This document shows positions 1 through 9,633 of a stretch of DNA of 44,184 nt, piece after piece. Both the position numbers and the translations under genes were made by a program. Source of the stretch: an uncultured bacterium. GTDB taxonomy: Bacteria > Verrucomicrobiota > Kiritimatiellia > PWTM01. The stretch lies in contig CAACVY010000012.1 of assembly GCA_900661335.1 (NCBI GenBank), forward strand, positions 1-44,184, in the 5' to 3' direction. The stretch's first letter is position 1; each line of letters starts with the position of its first letter. Below the pieces are notes generated by a model. That model saw only the letters and a list, made by a program, of their open reading frames with translations, was not told where the DNA came from and ran no database searches.

Positions 1-10
1 ACTCGAACTG

Positions 11-310
11 ATGCGCGCGGTGGTCCAGCGCGTACGCGCCGCGAAGGTGGAAGTGGCTGGGCAGACCGTGGCCCACATTGACCGTGGGTTGCTTGTGCTG
101 CTTGGCGTGGCGGCCACCGACACCTCGGAGGACGCCGCCTGGCTGGCCGGCAAAGTGGGCCGGTTGCGGATTTTCGACGACGACGAGGGAAAGATGAACC
201 TGGACGTGCGCACGGTCGGCGGCGAAATCTTGGTCGTTAGCCAGTTCACGTTGCTGGCCGACTGTCGGAAAGGCAACCGACCCTCGTATACAGATGCTGC
301 TGCGCCTGTA
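11..310 (+). pseudogene. dtd: D-aminoacyl-tRNA deacylase, 3'-truncated
   Basis: [94 protein letters not shown] is classic DTD; similarity stops after ~100 aa and the C-terminal GxFGAxMxVxLxNDGPVT region is absent in all three forward frames. Confidence 0.85.
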
Positions 311-530
311 AGGAAAGCCGGCGAAGATAGTGGTTCGGTCCGAGTGAAGGCGAATGTGTTGGCGTTACTTCCGTTACCTACCCGGCGGGGAAGTTTCCGT
401 GTCCACAGTTTTGGGCGCTGCCGATCGCGATTTCAAAACCAGTTGGAGTGCTTCAACTTTTGTAGCGCCTACTCGTCTATGGCCTCGTTGTTAGGCCGTT
501 TGAATTGTATAAACGCGCGACAGAATTGTC

Positions 531-558
531 TTGCATCTTCGCCTGGATCTGCTACGAT
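531..558 (+). promoter_or_regulatory. candidate sigma70-type promoter of ROK regulator gene (TTGCAT-N16-TACGAT)
   Basis: -35/-10-like hexamers with 16-nt spacing upstream of the ROK gene. Confidence 0.45.
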
Positions 559-565
559 GCGCTCA

Positions 566-591
566 GTTCGCAAATTGTCAAATATGCGAAC
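566..591. promoter_or_regulatory. 26-bp palindrome, candidate operator (GTTCGCAaATTgtcaAATaTGCGAAC)
   Basis: perfect 7-bp arms GTTCGCA/TGCGAAC, 20 of 26 positions symmetric, placed at the predicted TSS. Confidence 0.5.
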
Positions 592-605
592 GAGAGGAGA
601 AGGAC

Positions 606-1736
606 ATGGAACTGCAACAACGAAAACTGACTCTGGAGATTACGGGGGAACACAACCGGCGGCTGGTATTTCAACTGATGCGCCGCTTGCGCACGAGCTC
701 GAGGCAACAAATCTCTGACATGACCTCGCTGCATCGTTCGACGCTCTCCAAAATCATGAGCGAGTTTCTCGAACGAAAGCTCGTCCGCGAGATCGGTACG
801 GAAATACCCGCAGTGAAGCGGGTGGGCAAGCGTCGAGTTAAGTTGGAAATCTGCGGTGAAATCGGCTGGACCATCGGCATCGGAATCAACTTAGGCTGGG
901 CCCGTATGGTTTGGGTGGACGCCGCAGGGAAGGTGCTGCGCGAACATCGCTTCGACATCCCCAAGGACATCAACAAAGTCCCAGAAGCCCTCAAACAGGC
1001 GCTGGACGGTCAAATGGCTGAGACCCCGTTGCCGCCGGGCCGTCTGTACGGCGCAGGGGTGGCCACACCGGGAATCACCAACTCGGACACCGGCGTGCTG
1101 ATTTACTCGGAATACTTCAAGGTCCGCAACTTCCCGCTCGCGGACGCCATCCGCCGCCAGCTCAACATGCCGGTGGTGGTGGATAACGACGCCCAGCTGG
1201 AGGCGTTGGCTCACCTCAACCAGCCCGATACCAGCAGCGGAGACGATTTTGTCTTCCTCTACGGAAATTACGAGGAGAGGGACGGCGCTTGTGTCTTCAC
1301 CGAGTTCGGCTCGGCAATCGTGATCGGCGCACAGTTGTATCGGGGGGCGCACCGAGGTGCGGGCGAATTATCCGGGCGGTTGCGGTTCCCACCCTCCCCG
1401 CCGCTTCAGCCGGATGACTTGCAGCTACTGGAAACCCCCGACGGGCCCATGAACGACCGTTTGGAGGCGCTCGCAGAACACTTGGCTCCGTACGCCGCCA
1501 CTCTGGCCGGATACATTGACCCGGTTTCGATCGTGCTCGGCGGGGCGGTGGATTGGTACAACCGAGCATTTCGACAACATCTTCAAGCGCGAGTGAACGA
1601 ACAAGTTCAGCCGTGGTTCGCGGGCCGCGAAATTCGCGTCGAGGCCGCTCAAGTGCCCGCCGCGGGGTCCGCCTACGGCGCCGCGTTGCTAGCGTTGGAC
1701 CAAGTGCCAGTGACCGAGCTGACCGGAGAACGCTAA
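606..1736 (+). CDS. ROK-family transcriptional regulator (N-terminal HTH + ROK domain)
   Basis: N-terminal winged HTH ([28 protein letters not shown]), ROK-like [47 protein letters not shown] before ATG606. Confidence 0.8.
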   Translation: MELQQRKLTLEITGEHNRRLVFQLMRRLRTSSRQQISDMTSLHRSTLSKIMSEFLERKLVREIGTEIPAVKRVGKRRVKLEICGEIGWTIGIGINLGWARMVWVDAAGKVLREHRFDIPKDINKVPEALKQALDGQMAETPLPPGRLYGAGVATPGITNSDTGVLIYSEYFKVRNFPLADAIRRQLNMPVVVDNDAQLEALAHLNQPDTSSGDDFVFLYGNYEERDGACVFTEFGSAIVIGAQLYRGAHRGAGELSGRLRFPPSPPLQPDDLQLLETPDGPMNDRLEALAEHLAPYAATLAGYIDPVSIVLGGAVDWYNRAFRQHLQARVNEQVQPWFAGREIRVEAAQVPAAGSAYGAALLALDQVPVTELTGER

Positions 1737-1913
1737 CTCCCGACCAGTCGGCTTCGCTAGGCTCCGCATGGGCTTCGGGGTGCGCGGCGCAAGTTTTCGG
1801 ACGCGCTGATCGCGCTCAGCCGCTTGGAATTTGACGACACATTCATTCCGCTGCGTGCCGTCCCACGGGAGTGCTTTTCTCGCAGGTCAGGTGATTCCAA
1901 GGACGGCTTTGGT

Positions 1914-2201
1914 TCAGCCGCGGATGTAAAAGTCTCGAAACTCTCCCGTGGGTTCGGCCCATTCCACCTGGACCTCCTCCACACGCGCCAGCGGCGGGCC
2001 TTGGCGCAACCAGGCGCGGAGGGCCTCGAGCGCCGCACGGGGACCTTCGGCCACCACGCGTACCGTGCCATCGGCCTGGTTCGCCACCCACCCGGTCAAG
2101 TGTAACTGCCGCGCAACTTCCCGCGTATGCGCGCGGAAAAACACACCTTGAACATGGCCGCGCACGACCGCAATCATCCGCTGGAAAGCTGGCTCGCTCA
2201 T
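1914..2201 (-). CDS. acyP: acylphosphatase
   Basis: VRGHVQGVFFRAHTREVARQLHLTGWVANQADGTVRVVAEGP with catalytic Arg and Asn. Confidence 0.9.
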   Translation of the reverse strand: MSEPAFQRMIAVVRGHVQGVFFRAHTREVARQLHLTGWVANQADGTVRVVAEGPRAALEALRAWLRQGPPLARVEEVQVEWAEPTGEFRDFYIRG

Positions 2202-2530
2202 GCGAATCATTCCACCACGGCATCGCCGGCCTCGCAATCATAACTCCCTCGTGCAAACCGCGCGGATTGCCGAACAGATCCGCAGCACTGAGCGCCGGGC
2301 ACTTTCCGCTGTAGTCCAGTGAGAGGCTGGACGCTCCCCTTGGTTCGGGCAATCCTTCCGAAGTGCCCACGGCGCCCGCCCTAGAGCCCAGGCCGCGCGA
2401 CTGTCCCGCAGTGCCGCACTACACCGCAAACTGGACAAAGCCCCCTCGTACCCCTGCACGTCCCCGGAAGCCCGGGACGCACGTTCCGCCCACGGCGGAG
2501 GCGCGTCGGTACATGGATGCGCATTTATGA

Positions 2531-2558
2531 TTGACTTCGATCGGATGTGTGCTAGAAT
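2531..2558 (+). promoter_or_regulatory. candidate sigma70 promoter of deoR-PDH operon (TTGACT-N16-TAGAAT)
   Basis: good hexamers with 16-nt spacing ~15 nt upstream of ATG2573. Confidence 0.5.
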
Positions 2559-2572
2559 GTTCACAAATCGTC

Positions 2573-3349
2573 ATGGGCTCGAGCTCCAAGACTTTGCCGG
2601 TAGAACGCTGGAACCGAATCCGGGAGGCGCTGAAAACCGAACGGGTCGTCCGCGTGGTGGATTTGTGCCGCCGGCTGGGCGTGTCCTCGGCAACCCTGCG
2701 GCGAGACTTGGAGGAATTGGAGGCACGAGGGGAGCTGCACCGTGTCCACGGGGGCGCGGTAGCGGTGGATAGTCGGCTAGACGAGCCGGTGTTTGAAGAC
2801 AAAGCCGAGATGGCCGCACGGGAGAAACACCGGATCGCGGAAGCTGCGCTGCGGCGGATTGCCTCGGGCTGGACCGTGTACCTGGATGGTGGCAGCACGG
2901 TGTTGAACTTGGCCCGAGAGCTTCGTACCCGGAAGGACGTCGTTGTGGTGACCAACTCTCTGCGCGCCGCGATGGAGCTGGCGGGGGAAGGTCCGCGCAC
3001 CATTTTGGTGGGTGGGGAACTGCGGCGCCTTAGCCAGACCCTCGTGGGTCCGCTGACACGGTACGTGCTGGACGCCCTCCAGTTCGACATCGCTTTCATG
3101 GGCACGATGGGCATTTCTCCCGACGGCACCATTACCACCACCGAGCCGGCGGAGGCGTTCACGAAGGAATGGGTACTCGGCCGAGCTCATCAGGTCGTTT
3201 TGCTGGCGGACCGCAGCAAGTACGGGAAAGTCGCCTTTGCGCGTGCAGGCCATATGAAAGATGTGGATGTGGTGATCACCGACCGAGGGTTGTCGGCGGA
3301 GTGGCGGCGACGCCTCCGCACTTGGTCGGTGCAATTGGTGGAGGTCTAG
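2573..3349 (+). CDS. DeoR/GlpR-family transcriptional regulator
   Basis: RWNRIREALKTERVVRVVDLCRRLGVSSATLRRDLEELEARGELHRVHGGAV HTH plus DeoRC domain (YLDGGSTVLNLARELR, VVTNSL, GGELRR). Confidence 0.9.
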   Translation: MGSSSKTLPVERWNRIREALKTERVVRVVDLCRRLGVSSATLRRDLEELEARGELHRVHGGAVAVDSRLDEPVFEDKAEMAAREKHRIAEAALRRIASGWTVYLDGGSTVLNLARELRTRKDVVVVTNSLRAAMELAGEGPRTILVGGELRRLSQTLVGPLTRYVLDALQFDIAFMGTMGISPDGTITTTEPAEAFTKEWVLGRAHQVVLLADRSKYGKVAFARAGHMKDVDVVITDRGLSAEWRRRLRTWSVQLVEV

Positions 3350-3357
3350 GACTGACG

Positions 3358-3379
3358 GAATTGACTCGCACAGCAATTC
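3358..3379. repeat. inverted repeat GAATTG-N10-CAATTC in the deoR-E1 intergenic gap
   Basis: read directly; just upstream of the AAAGGAG SD of the E1 gene. Confidence 0.35.
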
Positions 3380-3395
3380 AGAAAGGAGCCTCGAG

Positions 3396-5696
3396 ATGTC
3401 ATCACCGATCTACCTAAGCAATGTTCGACCCGATTTCACGCCCTTCCGTGAGGACTTGGGCGTGTTGCCGGGGTACACCTACTCCGGCACACTCGCCCAA
3501 GAACTGGAACGCGGGCGCCTCACGCCGCAACAGGCCCTGAACCTGTTCGAGGACATGCTCATCATCCGCGAAGTGGAGGACATGATCGTCCGACTTCGAT
3601 CCGGCGCCTACGATCCCCTGCCGGGGTACAATTACCGAGGGCCCACGCACGTTTCGATCGGCCAAGAAGGGACCGCCGTCGGCGCGTGCAGTGTGTTGCG
3701 CGTGACCGATCGGATCACCAGCACTCACCGCGGGCATGGCGACAGCCTCGCCAAGGGCTGTTCTGCCATCCGCCAGATGTCCGAGGAGCAGTTGCGTGCT
3801 CGCGTGCCGGGCAGCACCAAGTCGGGAACTGAGTTGCTGGAGGAAGTGCTCGAGGATCACGTGTTCCGCACGATCGCGGAGCTGTTCGGCAAGGACGATG
3901 GCTACTGCCGCGGGCGCGGCGGCGGGATGCACATCGCCGACTTCCGCGTGGGCCATCTGGGGGCAAATGCCATCGTGGGCGGCGGCGTGCCTATCGCCAC
4001 TGGCGCGGCCATGGCACTGCGGTACTTACGATCGTCCGATATCGTGTGCTGCTTCGCAGGCGATGGCGCGTATGCCAACGGAGTGGTGCTCGAATCGCTG
4101 AACTTCGCCTGCCAAGCCCAATGGACCAACCACCTTGCCGGCGATCATCGCTACGGTTTGCCGATCATTTTTCTGATTCAAAACAACCTCTACGGCATGA
4201 CGTGCCGAGCGGTGGAGGAAGTGTTCGGCGTCCGCCACCTCGGGCGCCGCGGGGCCGGCTTCGCGGACAACAACATGCACGCAGAAGTCGTCAACGGCAT
4301 GGACTGTCTGGCGGTGCGGGACGCGGTGCTCCGAGCCGCCGAGCTGTGTCGCCGTGGCGACGGTCCGGTGCTTCTGGATGTGGTCACCTACCGTTACTAC
4401 GGGCATTCGCTGGGAGATCCCCGGGTGGAGTACCGGGCGCGCGAAGAGGAAGCAGCGTGGCGTGCACAAGATCCGATCGAACGGCTGAAGCGTCAAATTC
4501 TCGACACCGGCATCGCCACGCCCGACGAGCTGGCGGCCATCGAACAGCGCGTGCGCGATCGCAACACGCGCGCGGCATTGCGCGCCGCGGACGCCCCTGA
4601 CCCGCGACCGGAAGACGTGCTGAAGTTCCTGTACACCACCAGTCGGTGCGATGAGGTGCCCGAACCGTACCGGAATGTGCAAGTCCTCGATCGCGAGGCC
4701 TCTCGCGTGAAGCGCGACGCGCAGGGGCGAATTACCTACCGCGACGCGATCAAAGAAGGCATGGTCGAAGAAATGCTCCGCGACCGTCGCGTGATCTTCT
4801 ACGGCGAAGACGTGGCGGAGTATGGAAATGCGTTCAAGTTGAGCAAGGGCATGCTGGAAACGTTCGGGCGCGAGCGGGTGTTCAACACGCCCATTTCCGA
4901 AGCTTGCATTTGTGGCACCGCGGTTGGAGCGGCGATGGTGGGGCTGCGGCCGATCGTGGAGTTGATGTACATGGATTTCGCGCTCATGGCCTCCGACCAA
5001 ATCGCCAACCAGGCGGGCAAATGGCAGTACATGAGCGGCGGCCAGACGAAGATGCCCCTGGTTATCCGCGCCTCCGTGGGCGGCGGGAAAGGCTACGGCG
5101 GCCAACACTCGCAGACGCTCGAGAGCGTGTTCGCCCATATCCCTGGACTCTACGTCGTCTATCCTTCAACCCCGTACGACGCCAAGGGATTGATCAAGGC
5201 AGCCGTGCGCGACGACAACCCCGTGCTGTTCGTCGAATCCCAACTGCTTTACAGTGAAAAGGGCGTCGTGCCGGAAGAGGACTACCTGGTCCCGATCGGG
5301 CAGGCCGATGTAAAACGCACGGGCACGGACTTGACGTTCGTCGGCTGGGGACCGGCCATCCTGGACGCATTACGTGCCGCGGACGCGCTTGCGCAAGAGG
5401 GCATCCAGGCCGAGGTCGTGGATATTCGGTCGCTCGTACCGCTGGATGAAGAGACGATACTCCGTTCTGTAGCCAAGACAGGACGCTGCGTGGTGGTCAG
5501 CCAAGCGGTACAAATCGGAAGTTTCACGGCGGAAATCGCGGCCCGGATCATTGAGCACGCCTTCGATGAATTGGATGCGCCCGTGGTACGCGTGGGCGCC
5601 AAGGACGGCATTGCACCGCAATCCCATGTACTTGAAGCCGCGTTTTTACCGAACGTCCAGGACATGATCGCGGCCGCCCGGAAGGTACTGGCGTGA
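3396..5696 (+). CDS. 2-oxo acid (pyruvate/acetoin-type) dehydrogenase E1, fused alpha+beta subunits
   Basis: E1-alpha TPP motif GDGAYANGVVLESLNFA and GYCRGRGGGMHIAD; E1-beta TPISEACICGTAVGAAMVGLRPIVE, GGQHSQ, IRSLVPLDEETI in one ORF. Confidence 0.92.
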   Translation: MSSPIYLSNVRPDFTPFREDLGVLPGYTYSGTLAQELERGRLTPQQALNLFEDMLIIREVEDMIVRLRSGAYDPLPGYNYRGPTHVSIGQEGTAVGACSVLRVTDRITSTHRGHGDSLAKGCSAIRQMSEEQLRARVPGSTKSGTELLEEVLEDHVFRTIAELFGKDDGYCRGRGGGMHIADFRVGHLGANAIVGGGVPIATGAAMALRYLRSSDIVCCFAGDGAYANGVVLESLNFACQAQWTNHLAGDHRYGLPIIFLIQNNLYGMTCRAVEEVFGVRHLGRRGAGFADNNMHAEVVNGMDCLAVRDAVLRAAELCRRGDGPVLLDVVTYRYYGHSLGDPRVEYRAREEEAAWRAQDPIERLKRQILDTGIATPDELAAIEQRVRDRNTRAALRAADAPDPRPEDVLKFLYTTSRCDEVPEPYRNVQVLDREASRVKRDAQGRITYRDAIKEGMVEEMLRDRRVIFYGEDVAEYGNAFKLSKGMLETFGRERVFNTPISEACICGTAVGAAMVGLRPIVELMYMDFALMASDQIANQAGKWQYMSGGQTKMPLVIRASVGGGKGYGGQHSQTLESVFAHIPGLYVVYPSTPYDAKGLIKAAVRDDNPVLFVESQLLYSEKGVVPEEDYLVPIGQADVKRTGTDLTFVGWGPAILDALRAADALAQEGIQAEVVDIRSLVPLDEETILRSVAKTGRCVVVSQAVQIGSFTAEIAARIIEHAFDELDAPVVRVGAKDGIAPQSHVLEAAFLPNVQDMIAAARKVLA

Positions 5697-5737
5697 TCAC
5701 ACCGGCCCCCAAGTTCATGTTCGTGGAGGGTTGAGCC

Positions 5738-7150
5738 ATGCCCCATGCAATTGCCATGCCCAAACCCGGCCAGTTCACCGAAGAGTGCACAATTCTTCGC
5801 TGGCGAAAAAAAGAAGGTGATCCCGTCGCGAAAGGGGACATCTTGTTCGAAATCGAAACCGACAAGGCCAACATGGAGGTGGAGAGCTTCTACGAGGGAG
5901 TGTTGTTGAAGATTTTGGTCCCCGAGGGCGGAACCGTGCCCGTTCAAACGATCGTGGCCTATGTGGGACAGCCTGGGGAGCCCATCCCCGAAGCTCCATC
6001 CCCACCCCAGCCCGAGGGCCCCGCGTCCCAGCGTGCCGCACCACCGGCGAGCAACGCAGCCACAGCGCAGGCCACGCCCTCCGCTACGGCCGCGCTAGAG
6101 GGATCGGTGACTGCACCGCGACCTGTCGCAGTACCCACCGGCACGTCAGTGCCGCCCCCGCCCGCGGCCACAGCGGTCGCAGCGGCCATATCCACTCCCG
6201 AGACGCCTTCCAAATGGCGCATCAGCCCTCGCGCACGGCGCCTTGCCCGAGACGCGGCCATCGATCCTTCCAAGATCCCGGGCACGGGGCCGGGTGGTCG
6301 CATTGTCGAGCGAGATGTGCGGGCCTACTTAGACGCCCATGGCTACCACCGCCTCCGCATCAGCCCGGCCGCCAAAGAGCTGGCCCGGCGCGAAGGCGTG
6401 GACATCCTGACCGTGCGCGGAACCGGCGAAGGTGGCCGAATCCTGGTGGAGGACATCCGCCGGGCGATCGCAGAGCGGCCGCAACTGATGAGCCGCATGC
6501 GACAAGTGATCGCCCAACGGCTGACCCATAGCTTCACGACCACCCCGCACTTCTTCGTCACCCTCGGCGTGGACATGACCGACCTGTTGAGGTTCCGGCA
6601 AGAGCTCAAAGACCGCGGCGCGCCCTATACCGTGACGGACTTCATCGTGGCCGCCGTGGTCCGCAGCCTCATGGAGTTTCCCGAGTTCAATAGCCGCACC
6701 GATGGCCGCTACGTCTGGCGCTCGACCAAAGTGCATCTGGGGCTCGCCGTGGCTCTGGAGCATGGACTCGTCGTGCCCGTGATCCGCGACGCGGACGACC
6801 TCTCGCTGGCCGAACTTCACGATCGTGCGGCCGCGCTCGTGCAAAAGGCGCGGGATGGCAAGCTGACGCCGGATGACATGACCGGCGGCACGTTCACGAT
6901 CTCCAACATGGGCATGATGAACGTGGATCACTTCACGGCCATTATCAACCCTGGAGAGGCGGCGATCTTGGCGGTGGCCAGCACCCGCGAGGTCCCGGTG
7001 GTACGTAACGGCCAGGTGGTGGTGCGATCGATCATGAACATCACCTTGTCGGCGGACCATCGGCTCGTGGATGGGGCCGCGGCCGCCAAGTTCATCAACG
7101 CGATTCGTTCGAAACTCGAAGACATCGCTCGATGGCGATCCGAGGTGTGA
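5738..7150 (+). CDS. dihydrolipoyl acyltransferase E2 (lipoyl domain, two peripheral subunit-binding domains, catalytic domain)
   Basis: lipoyl motif ETDKANMEVES; Pro/Ala linker; two ISPxAxxLARxxxx...GTGxGGRI modules; C-terminal DHRLVDGA. Confidence 0.93.
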   Translation: MPHAIAMPKPGQFTEECTILRWRKKEGDPVAKGDILFEIETDKANMEVESFYEGVLLKILVPEGGTVPVQTIVAYVGQPGEPIPEAPSPPQPEGPASQRAAPPASNAATAQATPSATAALEGSVTAPRPVAVPTGTSVPPPPAATAVAAAISTPETPSKWRISPRARRLARDAAIDPSKIPGTGPGGRIVERDVRAYLDAHGYHRLRISPAAKELARREGVDILTVRGTGEGGRILVEDIRRAIAERPQLMSRMRQVIAQRLTHSFTTTPHFFVTLGVDMTDLLRFRQELKDRGAPYTVTDFIVAAVVRSLMEFPEFNSRTDGRYVWRSTKVHLGLAVALEHGLVVPVIRDADDLSLAELHDRAAALVQKARDGKLTPDDMTGGTFTISNMGMMNVDHFTAIINPGEAAILAVASTREVPVVRNGQVVVRSIMNITLSADHRLVDGAAAAKFINAIRSKLEDIARWRSEV

Positions 7151-7163
7151 AGGAGAACCTAAG

Positions 7164-8579
7164 ATGTCGTGGGCCGAGTCTGGTTCGTATGACTTCGACG
7201 TAGTCGTGATTGGCGCTGGCCCGGGCGGGTACCCGGCCGCCATTCGCGCGGCGCAGTTGGGGGCCCGCACGGCCATTGTGGAGCGCGAAGCGTGGGGGGG
7301 AACCTGTCTGAACTGGGGCTGCATCCCCACCAAGGCCATGATCGCCAGCGCAGAGTTGGCGTGGCAGGCGCGGCACGGAGAGTCGTTGGGCATCGTCGCG
7401 CCCGGCCTCTCGGTGAACTACCGAACCTTGTTGGAACACAAACAGGCCACCGTCCGCAAACTATCGCAAGGCATCCAATCGCTGTTGAGGGCCAATGGCG
7501 TGGATATGATCGAAGGGCAGGCCTCCTTCATCAGTGCGGATCGACTCCACGTGCGCGGTCCCTCGGGCGATCGCTGGCTCCGGGTGCGGCGCGTGATCAT
7601 CGCCACGGGCTCCACCTCGTCCTTCCCTCCCGGTGTTCCCACACATGCCCGCATCGTCGAAAGTCGAGTGTTTCTAGACCTGCCCGAACTCCCCGCGCGG
7701 CTCCTGGTGTTGGGTGGTGGGTATATCGGTTGCGAACTGGCGGCCATGGCGGCGATGTTGGGCAGCCAGGTTACGATCGTGGAACTGCTGGATGATATCC
7801 TGTTGCTTCTGGACGACGACGCCCGCGCGGTCGTCCGAAGATCGCTCGAACGCACGCTCGGCGTGCGTATCTTGTCCGGGCGACCCGCCGAGTCCATCGA
7901 GGCGGGCGACAGCGGAGTCCGACTGCGCGTGGGCGATGAAACCCTCGAAGGAGACGTGCTGCTCGTGGCCACGGGCCGGCGGCCGATGACCGAGGGTTTG
8001 TGTCCCGAGCGAGCCGGCTTGCCCCTGGACCCCAAAGGCTATATCCGCGCAGACGCCCGGAACCGCACCTCCGTGCCGGGCATCTATGCCATCGGCGATG
8101 TCAACGGCGGGCCTCAACTCGCGCACGCGGCGACGTCACAAGGATTGATCGCCGCGGAAGACGCCTGTGGCCGGTCCCCACGGCCCAATGAACACCTGGT
8201 TCCAGGCGTGATCTTCACGCATCCAGAAGTCGCCATGGTCGGTCTCACTGAACGAGAAGCTGCGCAACGCGGTGTGGCGGTGAACGTGGGGCGCTTCCCC
8301 TACGCTGCGCTGGGCCGGGCGCTGGCCGCCGGTGAACGCGAGGGGTTTGTGAAGTGGATTGCCGAAGCCGATACCGGTCGGCTCGTCGGAGCCTGTGCAG
8401 TGGGTGCCCGTGCAACCGACCTCATTTCCGAAGCGGCGGTGGCCATTCGCGCCGAGCTCACGGCGCACGAAGTAGGCCGAACCATCCATCCCCATCCGAC
8501 CTTTGGTGAACTTTGGATGGAAGCGGCCCACGTGTTGGAAGGTGCCCCGGTGCACATCCCTCCGTCGCGCAAGACGTAG
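7164..8579 (+). CDS. lpdA: dihydrolipoyl dehydrogenase E3
   Basis: VVVIGAGPGGYPAAIRAAQLGA, GGTCLNWGCIPTKAM, GGGYIGCELA, C-terminal HPHPTFGEL; SD AAGGAG. Confidence 0.93.
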   Translation: MSWAESGSYDFDVVVIGAGPGGYPAAIRAAQLGARTAIVEREAWGGTCLNWGCIPTKAMIASAELAWQARHGESLGIVAPGLSVNYRTLLEHKQATVRKLSQGIQSLLRANGVDMIEGQASFISADRLHVRGPSGDRWLRVRRVIIATGSTSSFPPGVPTHARIVESRVFLDLPELPARLLVLGGGYIGCELAAMAAMLGSQVTIVELLDDILLLLDDDARAVVRRSLERTLGVRILSGRPAESIEAGDSGVRLRVGDETLEGDVLLVATGRRPMTEGLCPERAGLPLDPKGYIRADARNRTSVPGIYAIGDVNGGPQLAHAATSQGLIAAEDACGRSPRPNEHLVPGVIFTHPEVAMVGLTEREAAQRGVAVNVGRFPYAALGRALAAGEREGFVKWIAEADTGRLVGACAVGARATDLISEAAVAIRAELTAHEVGRTIHPHPTFGELWMEAAHVLEGAPVHIPPSRKT

Positions 8580-8781
8580 CGCGTGGCCTTGGCGGACCGT
8601 CCCGAGCCCAAGGCTCGCCAGCGCGCTCGGTGCGACACCACCTTCAGTGTAAGAACCGCGCCATTCACCACGCGAAGCATGCGCCGCGCGGATCCCGTGC
8701 TTCGGACCCGTCCTCGTGGCCCGTGGCACGACTCCCCGCGACGCCGGACCGTGCGCGCTATGGCGGCTTCACTCCATCCCG

Positions 8782-9417
8782 TCACGTCACGGGGGGCGGC
8801 GGCATCTCAGCCAACGCCGAAGCAGAAGTTGCCGCGCTCATCTGGCGGTATGCGACGGCCAGCCCCAGCGGGAAGAACGGCGCCGTGACCACCGCACCAA
8901 TCCCGCATGCCAACGCGCCGAGGCCGGACAGGATCTGCAGCACCAAGACGTACACCGCCAGCATGAGAAACACCGGCTTCGCCATCGCAAAACTCGTTCG
9001 AAGAGCGCCGATTCCATCCATGTGCTGTTCCCAGATCAGGAACGGCGCAAAGGCCCACGCAGTGCCGACCACCGCCGGCACCAGCGCCGATAACCGCGAC
9101 AATACCCACGTGAATTGGAGAAGGAGTACGAGCAGGAACGTCAGTCCCACCCAGGCGATCGCGTATATCAAACCGGGAACGAAGTACTTCAAGCCTTGGA
9201 ACACATCCCCCACTTGGGCCGGTTGGCCATCCATCCGCTTGAGGATCACTCCGCACACGCCGACCGTCAACGGCCCCAGAAGAATACCTAGAGTCAGGAT
9301 CCCCAACAGCCCGGCAATCAGGTTGATCACGATCCATAGGGCCAGGTTCGATTTGAACAACTCCCATGTTCGATTCAGCCACCCACCGATATCCACTTGT
9401 GCGTTTGTTGCACTCAC
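8782..9417 (-). CDS. multi-pass membrane protein of unknown function
   Basis: GTG start at 9417 is likely; repeated hydrophobic segments (LWIVINLIAGLLGILTLGILLGPLTVG, LTFLLVLLLQF). Confidence 0.65.
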   Translation of the reverse strand: MSATNAQVDIGGWLNRTWELFKSNLALWIVINLIAGLLGILTLGILLGPLTVGVCGVILKRMDGQPAQVGDVFQGLKYFVPGLIYAIAWVGLTFLLVLLLQFTWVLSRLSALVPAVVGTAWAFAPFLIWEQHMDGIGALRTSFAMAKPVFLMLAVYVLVLQILSGLGALACGIGAVVTAPFFPLGLAVAYRQMSAATSASALAEMPPPPVT

Positions 9418-9633
9418 CCGGTACCTCCGTTCCACAGCGCTACTGTACACCTTCCCCGGCGTAGCGCAATGGTCCGCAGTCCAGTCGGACATCCAACGCA
9501 ACCGCGCGGGCCGTGGCCTCGGGCGTGATGGTCACGCCGCAGAGCGGAAGAACGTACGGCTCAACGAAGACGGCGGAACGCGTTGTGCGGAGGCGGGGCA
9601 GTTCGCATTGAAACTAGGCTTTGGAAAAGTCCT

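Noticed and set aside
4026-5138. 370-aa minus-strand ORF
   Set aside because: Antisense shadow of the fused E1 gene; His/Arg/Val-rich composition typical of the complement of a GC-rich CDS, no family recognised.
6329-7393. 354-aa minus-strand ORF
   Set aside because: Antisense shadow of the E2/E3 genes.
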